DNA of 64,000 nucleotides from NCBI RefSeq assembly GCF_014284195.1, contig NZ_JACOGC010000002.1, positions 372,001 to 436,000 of the forward strand, written 5' to 3'. This document shows, one piece after another, positions 57,298 through 64,000 of the stretch (its first letter is position 1; every line of letters starts with the position of its first letter). The position numbers were made by a program, and so were the translations under genes. The stretch comes from Cognatundibacterium griseum. GTDB taxonomy: Bacteria; Pseudomonadota; Gammaproteobacteria; Burkholderiales; Burkholderiaceae_D. The notes beneath the pieces were generated by a model. It searched no databases and was not told where the DNA came from. It saw only the letters and a program-made list of their open reading frames with translations.

Positions 57298-58611
57298 TTG
57301 GCGGCAGCCCAAATCCTGAATTATGAGCTGGCGCCGTCGCCAGCCACTATCTTCGGCTGTTTGATGCCAGCGCCCTGGCTGGGTGCGCTGGCCGGAGTGC
57401 TGTTGGCCTGCGGACCGGCGGCAGGACTGCCGGATCGTTTTTCTCCCCTGACTCTGGCGGTAACGCATGTGCTGGTGCTGGGGATGCTGGCGCCGGTCAT
57501 GATTGGCGCCCTGTTTCAGCTGATGCCGGTGGTGGCCGGGCAGACGGTCAGTGCCGCGCGTTTTATCTCTCCTTTTGTGGCGGCAGGTTCCGCGCTGATT
57601 GCTGCCGGTCTGGCAGCCGGATTTTTATCCGGTCATCCGCATGGCTTTGCACTGGCGGCAGGCGTCGCGATCCTGCTGTATGGCGCAATAGTGCTGGCGC
57701 TGGGACGCACTGCATGGAAAATCATTGCGCTGGATGCCACGACACGTACTTTGCGCTGGATTCCCCTGGCATTACTGGCAGTCATCGGTTTCGGTGTCAC
57801 GATGGCAGGGAATTTCGCCGGCTGGTGGCAATCGGATATTGCTTACTGGCTTGATCTGCATGTGGCCTGGGGACTGGTCGGCTGGATTGCCGCGCTGGTG
57901 CTGGGAATTGCTTCAACGACGGTGCCGATGTTCTGGCAATCGCGCCGCCCCGGTGATCGCTGGCAGGCTGCGTTGCCTGTTGCTTTGTGGTTGCCGCTGC
58001 TGGCGGCATTCTGGCCGCAATGGCGTTCGCTGGCGATTGGCGGCGGTTGTCTGAGCATTGGGCTATTCGCTGCCGCCGCAGCGCATGCGGTCTGGCATGC
58101 CAGACGCCGTTTTGACCCTTCCTGGGCTTTGTGGCTGTGCAGCGCAGTGAGCTGGCTGGCCGCGGCGGTGCTGGTTGCGATAGCCGTGTTCGCACAGCAG
58201 GTTCCGGGGATGTTTCCGGCATGGCTGTTGTCTGGGATCCCCTGGTGGACTGGTGTGCTGGCACTGGTTGGCGGTGCGGTCATGCCGGTGAATGCAATGC
58301 TGGGGAAGATCATTCCTTTTTTGGTGTTTCTGCATTTGCGGCGCCAGCTCCCACCCCGGCAGCGGGTGCCTACCATGCAGGCAGTCTTGCCGCCTGCACG
58401 TCTGTTGTGGCAGGCGCGTCTGTTATTGCTGGCCTATGTCGCTCTGCTGTTGCTGCCGCTGGCGCCGCGAGAACTGGCGCTGGCGGCGGGAATATTGTTT
58501 GCGGCTTCTCAGGCCCTGATCGGGGTTTTGCTGCTGCAGACGTTGCTGCGTTACCGGCATGAATTACGCAGCCTGTTGTTTAACAAGACGGTTCTCCCCC
58601 AAAAGAACTAG
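57298..58611 (+). CDS. Polytopic membrane protein, NnrS/heme-copper-like
   Basis: Inner-membrane protein of 437 residues beginning TTG after GCGGAGC. Twelve hydrophobic segments are visible, with His residues in LAVTHVLVLGMLAPVMIGAL and WLDLHVAWGLVGWIAALVLG that recall NnrS and heme-copper oxidase subunit I. NnrS-like proteins occur in nitrate and denitrification clusters and relieve nitric oxide stress. Family identity is tentative; no catalytic evidence exists. Confidence 0.6.
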   Translation: MAAAQILNYELAPSPATIFGCLMPAPWLGALAGVLLACGPAAGLPDRFSPLTLAVTHVLVLGMLAPVMIGALFQLMPVVAGQTVSAARFISPFVAAGSALIAAGLAAGFLSGHPHGFALAAGVAILLYGAIVLALGRTAWKIIALDATTRTLRWIPLALLAVIGFGVTMAGNFAGWWQSDIAYWLDLHVAWGLVGWIAALVLGIASTTVPMFWQSRRPGDRWQAALPVALWLPLLAAFWPQWRSLAIGGGCLSIGLFAAAAAHAVWHARRRFDPSWALWLCSAVSWLAAAVLVAIAVFAQQVPGMFPAWLLSGIPWWTGVLALVGGAVMPVNAMLGKIIPFLVFLHLRRQLPPRQRVPTMQAVLPPARLLWQARLLLLAYVALLLLPLAPRELALAAGILFAASQALIGVLLLQTLLRYRHELRSLLFNKTVLPQKN

Positions 58612-58668
58612 CGGCGCATGGCTTGGCGGCGAATTGCCATCAGCAGCGCTGACCACCACAATGCAGTC

Positions 58669-59682
58669 ATGGATACGACTGCACCTCACTCTCAGAATCA
58701 TGTTTCCGCATTGACTGACCGCTTTGGCCGGCGCGTGAGCTATTTGCGGCTGTCGGTCACAGACCGGTGCGACCTGCGTTGCAGCTACTGCATGCCGAAA
58801 GGGTTTTCGGGATTTGAGGAGCCGGAAAACTGGCTCCGTTTCGATGAGATTGAACGTGTCGTAGCGGCATTTTCCCGTATGGGTGTCGCGCGGGTACGCC
58901 TGACCGGCGGTGAGCCTTTATTGCGCCGCAATCTGCCGCAACTGGTGTCCCGGCTGTCGCAGTTACCCGGCTTACAGGATATTTCTCTTTCCACCAATGC
59001 GACCCAGTTGCACAAGCATGCCCGCGCTTTGCGCGATGCCGGGGTGAGCCGCATCAACGTGAGTCTCGATAGTCTGGACAAAGCCTGTATGCAGCAGATT
59101 ACCGGACGCGACAGTTTCGGCAGCATCATGGCGGGGCTGCAGGCAGGAAAACAGGCGGGCTTTATGCCGATCAAGCTGAACATGGTGGTGATGCGTGGCG
59201 TGAATGATCATGAAATCAGCCGCATGGCCCGGTTTTGCTTCGAGGAAGGGTTTATCCTGCGCCTGATTGAAACCATGCCGATGGGCGCGACCGGACGTGA
59301 CAGTCAGTATCTGGATATCGGGCCGGTCCGTGAGCAACTGGTGCGTGAATTTGACCTGGTGCCGGCGGCAGCCGAACTCGGCGGCGGTCCGGCGCGTTAC
59401 TGGAGCACCCGCGACGGACGTGGCACGATAGGCTTTATTTCCCCGATCAGCCAGCATTTCTGCGCTACCTGCAACCGCGTGCGCTTGTCGGTGGATGGCA
59501 CTTTGTATATGTGTCTGGGACAGGATGAAAAGTTTGCATTACGCCCCTTGCTGCGCGCCGGAATCAGCGATGCCGGTCTGGATGCCGCAATCCGGAGTGC
59601 GATAGAATTGAAACCCGAACGGCATGAATTCACAGAACAGCCGCTGAAAATCGTTCGCTTCATGTCACAGACCGGCGGTTGA
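58669..59682 (+). CDS. moaA: GTP 3',8-cyclase for molybdenum cofactor
   Basis: Radical-SAM enzyme of the first Moco step. The ATG at 58669 gives 337 residues; 58618 would add 17. The N-terminal cluster CDLRCSYCMP binds the SAM [4Fe-4S], and the C-terminal cluster lies in FCATCNRVRLSVDGTLYMCLG. The chain ends in the functional Gly-Gly. It supplies cofactor for NarG, which explains its position next to the nar genes. Confidence 0.97.
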   Translation: MDTTAPHSQNHVSALTDRFGRRVSYLRLSVTDRCDLRCSYCMPKGFSGFEEPENWLRFDEIERVVAAFSRMGVARVRLTGGEPLLRRNLPQLVSRLSQLPGLQDISLSTNATQLHKHARALRDAGVSRINVSLDSLDKACMQQITGRDSFGSIMAGLQAGKQAGFMPIKLNMVVMRGVNDHEISRMARFCFEEGFILRLIETMPMGATGRDSQYLDIGPVREQLVREFDLVPAAAELGGGPARYWSTRDGRGTIGFISPISQHFCATCNRVRLSVDGTLYMCLGQDEKFALRPLLRAGISDAGLDAAIRSAIELKPERHEFTEQPLKIVRFMSQTGG

Positions 59683-59704
59683 TGGTATCGCCACGGAGAA
59701 GGTA

Positions 59705-60427
59705 ATGGAAGTTAGAAACATTGATCAGTTTATTGAGGGATTTCAACGTTTTCAAAGTAAATATTTCGCCGGTGATGACCCATTGTTCGATAAACTGAAC
59801 CACGGTCAGAACCCGACCACGCTGCTGATCGGTTGCTGCGATTCCCGGGTTGACCCGGCATTGCTGCTCGATTGTGATCCCGGCGATATTTTTGTAGTCC
59901 GCAATGTCGCTAATCTGGTGCCGCCCTGTAATGAATCCGAGTTTCAGCATGGTGTCAGCGCGGCGATTCAGTTTGCGGTTGAGGCGCTGAACGTCAAGCG
60001 GGTCATCGTCATGGGGCATGAAAAATGCGGCGGCATCCGCGCTCTGATGCAGGGTTACCAGCCGAGCCGCAAGATCGATTTCATTGCTGGCTGGATGCGG
60101 ATTGTCGAGCCGGTCAAGCGCCAGGTGCTGCAACAGCTGGGGCAGTATCCGCAGGCAGAGCAGGTCAGGGCGTGCGAATTGGGCGCAATCATTATGTCGC
60201 TCAATAACCTGCGGACTTTTCCATGGATCTCTGAGCGTGAGGCGCGTGGCGAGCTGGCGTTGCATGGCTGGTATTTTGATATGACAAACGGTGCCTTACT
60301 GGCGTATTCTGAGCGTTCTGATAATTTTCTGCCGATGGTCTGCCCACTGGGAATTCCTCATGAAACCGCAGACAATGCAGTCGTTCAGCATGCTGCAGCC
60401 GCCGCACAAAACAGTCCGGCAGAATAA
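59705..60427 (+). CDS. Beta-class carbonic anhydrase
   Basis: Zinc enzyme of 240 residues converting CO2 to bicarbonate. Ligands appear in IGCCDSRVDPALLL (Cys, Asp-Arg pair) and MGHEKCGGIRALM (His, Cys). The GDIFVVRNVANLVPP loop is typical. It starts 22 bases after moaA, likely in the same transcript. Its link to nitrate respiration is not obvious. Confidence 0.96.
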   Translation: MEVRNIDQFIEGFQRFQSKYFAGDDPLFDKLNHGQNPTTLLIGCCDSRVDPALLLDCDPGDIFVVRNVANLVPPCNESEFQHGVSAAIQFAVEALNVKRVIVMGHEKCGGIRALMQGYQPSRKIDFIAGWMRIVEPVKRQVLQQLGQYPQAEQVRACELGAIIMSLNNLRTFPWISEREARGELALHGWYFDMTNGALLAYSERSDNFLPMVCPLGIPHETADNAVVQHAAAAAQNSPAE

Positions 60428-60490
60428 TTTTCTGAAACGATGGCATCACAATTGATGAAACAATTTCACCCGTAACCTACTGTTGCCGAT

Positions 60491-62416
60491 ATGACCTCTG
60501 CGAACAGCCTGCCCATGGGCAAGCGGCTGACTTTCCGGATTCTCCTGACCACACTCATCGGTCTGGGGCTGACGCTGGCTGCGATCGGCTATACCTTGCT
60601 GCTTTCCTGGCAGCTGGAAGGTGGTGGTGCGGCGATTAACGAAGCAGGCAGCCTGCGGATGCGTTCTTACAAGCTCGCGGTCGAACTGGAGTATGCCGCC
60701 AGCAGTACTTCAGTCGAGCAGCAACTGAGCGAATTTAACCGCACACTGGCAGATCTGCAGGCCGGTGATGCCAAGCGGCCATTGTTCTTACCCGTTACGC
60801 CCAGCATCCGCGCACAGATGCGCAAAGTCCAGGATGCGTGGCAAAAGCGCGTACAGGGCAATGCGCGCCGGATATTGCAGATGACCTCGCCCGAGGAAAG
60901 GCAGGTTGCGATCCGCGTTTACCGCGAAGAGTTACCGGAGTTCGTCAGCCAGATCAATGTGCTGGTATCGCTGGTGGAGGTGGAACTGGCAGAAAAAACC
61001 ACCTGGTTGCGCTTGTGCCAGACTGCGCTGATTTTTATGTCGCTGGCGGCCAGCGTTGCCTTACTATATTTATTGTATTTATGGATTGTCGGTCCGGTGA
61101 CGCGGATGCAGGCAGGTATCGCACGGATGTCGAAAGACGACCTCAGCGTACGCTTGCCGATCGAAACCGAGGATGAGTTCGGCGTGCTGGCGCAGGCATT
61201 CAATCAGATGGCCGATCACGTGCAGTCAGTGCACCGTACGCTGGAAGTCCGGGTGCTGGAAAAAACTGCCAGATTGCAGGCGCAGAATCACGAAGTCAGC
61301 ACGCTGTATGAAATTGCCGGTTTCCTGTCCGGGCCGCATGCGATTGAAGAGCTGTGCCGCGGTTTTTTACACCGCATCATGCAAAGAATCGGAGCCGATG
61401 GCGGCACCGTCCGTATTCTCGACAGCCATAGCGACAATCTGCATATTACTGTGCATGAGGGAATGTCGGAACACATGATTGAAGAAGAGCACTGCATCAA
61501 AAAAGATGAGTGCCTGTGCGGTGCTGCAACCCAGCAGGGCATCGTCATCGTGCGCGACTTCAGGCAGCTGAATCAGGAAAAACGCTACCGCTGCCAGGAA
61601 GAAGGTTTCGTCTCGCTGGCGGTATTTCAAATACTGGCACGGGATCAGGTGATTGGCAGTTTTTCGCTGCATTTTTCAGCAGAGCGTTCGATCTCTGGTG
61701 AAGAGCGCCGGTTGCTGGAAACGCTGGGGAAAAATCTGGGCGCCGCGATTGAAAATCAGCGTCTGATTGCCAAAGAAAAAGAGTTTGCCGTTTCTCAGGA
61801 ACGTAACCTGCTGGCGCAGGGGTTGCATGACAGCATTGCGCAGGGGCTCAATTTCCTGAACCTGCAGGTACAGATGCTGGAAGATTCATTGCGGCGCAAT
61901 GATATGGAAGAAATCAGCGATATTGCGCCTTTGCTGCGTGCCGGTGTGCAGGAAAGCTATGAAGATGTCAGGGAGTTGCTGCTGAATTTCCGCACCCGCC
62001 TGCAAGACAGTAATCTGGAGTCGGAAATGCGCAATGTGGTGGCCAAATTTCAGCGCCAGACTGGTGTCCACGGTGAAATTGCGTTTGAAGGAAATGGCGC
62101 GCCATTAGCGCCGGAGCAGCAGTTGCAGGTCTTGTTTATCCTGCAGGAAGCCTTATCGAATGTACGCAAACATGCGCAGGCGAGTGAAGTCCGTGTGCTG
62201 GTTCATAATGAGCGGGATTTTTCCATGACCGTGACAGATGACGGCACCGGCTTCAATCTGGAGCAGGTGCATGAAAAAGGCGAAGAGCATGTCGGCCTGC
62301 GGATTATGAAAGAAAGGGCTGAGCGACTGGCTGCCCGTTTCACTATTGAGAGCGCGCCAGGCGCGGGAACCAGCATTGCATTGCATTTGCTGCGCCAGGA
62401 ACGGCTGGTTGCCTGA
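60491..62416 (+). CDS. narX: Nitrate/nitrite sensor histidine kinase
   Basis: Inner-membrane sensor of 641 residues. The P-box-like INEAGSLRMRSYKLAVELEY (about 46-65) is the nitrate-binding helix of NarX/NarQ. Two membrane segments (about 16-38 and 180-200), HAMP, a GAF domain with Cys-rich HCIKKDECLCGAA, HisKA_3 with H446 (LHDSIAQGLNFLN), and HATPase_c (DDGTGFNLEQVHEKG). It phosphorylates NarL, encoded just downstream. Confidence 0.95.
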   Translation: MTSANSLPMGKRLTFRILLTTLIGLGLTLAAIGYTLLLSWQLEGGGAAINEAGSLRMRSYKLAVELEYAASSTSVEQQLSEFNRTLADLQAGDAKRPLFLPVTPSIRAQMRKVQDAWQKRVQGNARRILQMTSPEERQVAIRVYREELPEFVSQINVLVSLVEVELAEKTTWLRLCQTALIFMSLAASVALLYLLYLWIVGPVTRMQAGIARMSKDDLSVRLPIETEDEFGVLAQAFNQMADHVQSVHRTLEVRVLEKTARLQAQNHEVSTLYEIAGFLSGPHAIEELCRGFLHRIMQRIGADGGTVRILDSHSDNLHITVHEGMSEHMIEEEHCIKKDECLCGAATQQGIVIVRDFRQLNQEKRYRCQEEGFVSLAVFQILARDQVIGSFSLHFSAERSISGEERRLLETLGKNLGAAIENQRLIAKEKEFAVSQERNLLAQGLHDSIAQGLNFLNLQVQMLEDSLRRNDMEEISDIAPLLRAGVQESYEDVRELLLNFRTRLQDSNLESEMRNVVAKFQRQTGVHGEIAFEGNGAPLAPEQQLQVLFILQEALSNVRKHAQASEVRVLVHNERDFSMTVTDDGTGFNLEQVHEKGEEHVGLRIMKERAERLAARFTIESAPGAGTSIALHLLRQERLVA

Positions 62417-62504
62417 CGGTGCTGGTCTGCCTGTGCTAAAGACAATCCGGCGATGACGGACTAATGATATTAAACTGATTCAGAAAACAGAAATAGAGAG
62501 ACGC

Positions 62505-63149
62505 ATGCCCATCAAGATTTTACTGGTCGATGATCACACCCTGTTTCGCAGCGGCATTCGTTTGCTGTTGCAACGCAACCCGGAATTTGAGATTGTCGGC
62601 GAAGCCTCGGATGGACTCGAAGGGGTGAAAAGGGCGAAGCAATTGCGTCCCGATGTAGTGTTGATGGATTTGAACATGGCAGGCCTGTCCGGCCTGGAAG
62701 CCATGCAGCTGATCGTCGAAGACTTGCCCGATACCGCCGTGCTGATGCTGACTGTGTCGGAGGAAGCAGAAGATCTCAGCACTGCGCTGAAAAATGGTGC
62801 GCGCGGTTATTTGCTGAAAAATATTGAAGCGGAATATCTGACGCAGGCGATTAAACGTGCCGCCGCCGGAGAGCCCGTGATTGCCGAATCCATGACGGCA
62901 AAACTCGTGATGCAGTTCCGCGCTGGCCAGAATCAGGCTGCAGCACCGGAGCGCGAAAAACTGACTCCGCGTGAGCGCGAAACGATGATCTGCCTTGCCA
63001 GAGGTGAGAGCAATAAGGAAATCGCCCGGAATCTGGATGTGGCAGAGAGCACCGTCAAAATCCATGTTCAGAATATCCTGAAAAAACTCAATCTGACCAG
63101 CCGGGTGCAGATTGCTGTCTATGCGGTAGAGCACGGGCTGGATAAATAA
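62505..63149 (+). CDS. narL: Nitrate/nitrite response regulator
   Basis: Response regulator of 214 residues: receiver domain with D9, D10 and phosphoacceptor D55 (VVLMDLNMAGLSG), then a LuxR-type HTH (LTPRERETMICLARGESNKE, TVKIHVQNILKKLNL). It should control nar operon transcription in response to nitrate via NarX. Confidence 0.96.
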   Translation: MPIKILLVDDHTLFRSGIRLLLQRNPEFEIVGEASDGLEGVKRAKQLRPDVVLMDLNMAGLSGLEAMQLIVEDLPDTAVLMLTVSEEAEDLSTALKNGARGYLLKNIEAEYLTQAIKRAAAGEPVIAESMTAKLVMQFRAGQNQAAAPEREKLTPRERETMICLARGESNKEIARNLDVAESTVKIHVQNILKKLNLTSRVQIAVYAVEHGLDK

Positions 63150-63292
63150 CTAGCCTTTCACAAAAGCCATTCTCCCGGGCAGAATACTAAAGAGATGTTG
63201 CGATGCGGCCATGTTGCTGTATGCGTCAGATATTGTGCAGATGTTTGTGATAAATCCATGCGGCAATAAAAAATTCTTCCTCATCCAATAAC

Positions 63293-63309
63293 ATGCATTT
63301 ATAATGCAT
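63293..63309. promoter_or_regulatory. NsrR-like operator
   Basis: ATGCATTTATAATGCAT has perfect 7-base arms and matches 16 of 17 positions of the known ATGCATTT-n-AAATGCAT core of NsrR, the nitric-oxide-sensing repressor. It lies about 100 bases before the Crp/Fnr-family start. Confidence 0.5.
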
Positions 63310-63410
63310 CATATTGTTCATTTGCATCAGCAGACTAGTCCGGTTGGCGGATAGGCATAGTCTCTTGACGCTTCTACACTTGATCTCTATCAGTTGGCCG
63401 GAGACATGAG

Positions 63411-64000
63411 ATGACGAAATTGAATTTATTGGGTTTGCTCGAAAATCATGCGCTGTTTCGCAATATTTCACCAATTGATTTGGGCGAGTTGCAAAAAGAA
63501 GTGGTGAAAATCGAGCTGGAAAAAGGGCTGATGCTGTTTCGCAAAGGCGATATCGCGGAAGGAACGTATATCGTGGTGTATGGTTTGCTGAAGCTCAGCA
63601 TTCCTTCTTCCCAGGGTAACGACAAGGTGCTGGAGCTGATCCGTGCCGGACAGAGTTTTGGCGAAGCCATGATGTTTCTGGACGAGCCTTATCCGTTCTA
63701 CGCCGAAGCGCTGGAAAACACCTTGCTGCTGAAAATTCCGCGGACAGCCTTATTGCAGTTGCTGGACAGGTCGCCGCTGTTGTCGCGGCAGATGATGGCT
63801 GGGTTGTCGTACCGGCTGCTGGGCTTTATCCGGAATGTCGAACGCTATTCGCTGCAAAACGCGACACAACGCGTGATTGACTATTTGCTGCAGACCTCCG
63901 CCATACAGTGCACCAACGAAGTCAGGCTGGAACTGAAAAAGCACTTGCTGGCCTCGCTATTGAATTTATCTCCGGAAACCTTATCCCGCGTGTTACACCA
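63411..64000 (+). CDS. Crp/Fnr-family transcription regulator (partial)
   Basis: The gene starts at an ATG at 63411, seven bases after GGAG, and is cut by the window end after about 196 residues. A cyclic-nucleotide-binding-like domain (GLMLFRKGDIAEGTYIVVYG) is followed by a long dimer helix and an HTH with SPETLSRVL, where E-x-x-S-R suggests FNR-type DNA recognition of TTGAT/ATCAA. The N-terminal Cys cluster of true FNR is absent; only one Cys (IQCTNE) is seen. It is likely Dnr-like or another anaerobic regulator of nitrogen oxide genes. Confidence 0.9.
   Translation, partial: MTKLNLLGLLENHALFRNISPIDLGELQKEVVKIELEKGLMLFRKGDIAEGTYIVVYGLLKLSIPSSQGNDKVLELIRAGQSFGEAMMFLDEPYPFYAEALENTLLLKIPRTALLQLLDRSPLLSRQMMAGLSYRLLGFIRNVERYSLQNATQRVIDYLLQTSAIQCTNEVRLELKKHLLASLLNLSPETLSRVLH

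Noticed and set aside
60440-60470. FNR-like box before narX (TTGATGAAACAATT)
   Set aside because: Only one half-site fits; spacing and second half do not match TTGAT-N4-ATCAA.

Overview
The window reads as a chromosomal segment of a betaproteobacterium, most likely in Burkholderiales near Oxalobacteraceae. This is inferred from gene content and order: an APS-type sulfate-assimilation operon with a DUF934 gene, paired Aat/Bpt N-end-rule transferases, a rimP-nusA-infB-rbfA-truB-typA block, and a narK-narK-narGHJI-ppiC cluster linked to moaA and narXL. The organism appears able to assimilate sulfate and to respire nitrate.

Layout. (1) 1-7.9 kb: a solute-binding protein, then a seven-gene minus-strand sulfur operon (TSUP transporter, cysI, DUF934, cysH, cysD, cysN, siroheme methyltransferase) taking sulfate through APS and sulfite to sulfide. 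(2) 7.9-16.4 kb: a small exported protein, a class I methyltransferase, a 107-bp MITE-like repeat, a periplasmic cyclophilin, a DUF4019 protein, the minus-strand aat-bpt-pyrD-aldo/keto reductase series, and an Amt ammonium channel with a sigma-54-like promoter. (3) 16.5-28.5 kb: a Nudix hydrolase, initiator tRNA-Met, scpB, rluB, then the translation block behind a promoter/attenuator-like leader. (4) 28.6-37.6 kb: an EamA exporter, trhP, a DUF1294 protein, a very large SNF2-family protein, dusA and a PCu(A)C copper chaperone.

(5) 37.7-42.6 kb: an AT-rich mobile element of about 4.9 kb in the 3' end of tRNA-His. A 17-bp direct repeat bounds it. It carries a tyrosine integrase, a MobV-family relaxase, a hairpin-rich candidate oriT, repeated integrase arm-type motifs, a small lipoprotein and a partner of unknown function. 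It looks like a minimal integrative mobilizable element and is the most interesting feature in the window.

(6) 42.7-64 kb: a hybrid sensor kinase, then the nitrate respiration region: two NarK transporters, narGHJI, a parvulin, a hemerythrin-like protein, an NnrS-like membrane protein, moaA for the molybdenum cofactor, a beta-carbonic anhydrase, the NarX/NarL two-component system, and the start of a Crp/Fnr-family regulator cut by the window end. An NsrR-like palindrome precedes that regulator, and a CTAGTYC heptamer recurs upstream of narK1, narG and the regulator.

All functional calls are by reading protein motifs and context; no database search was run.
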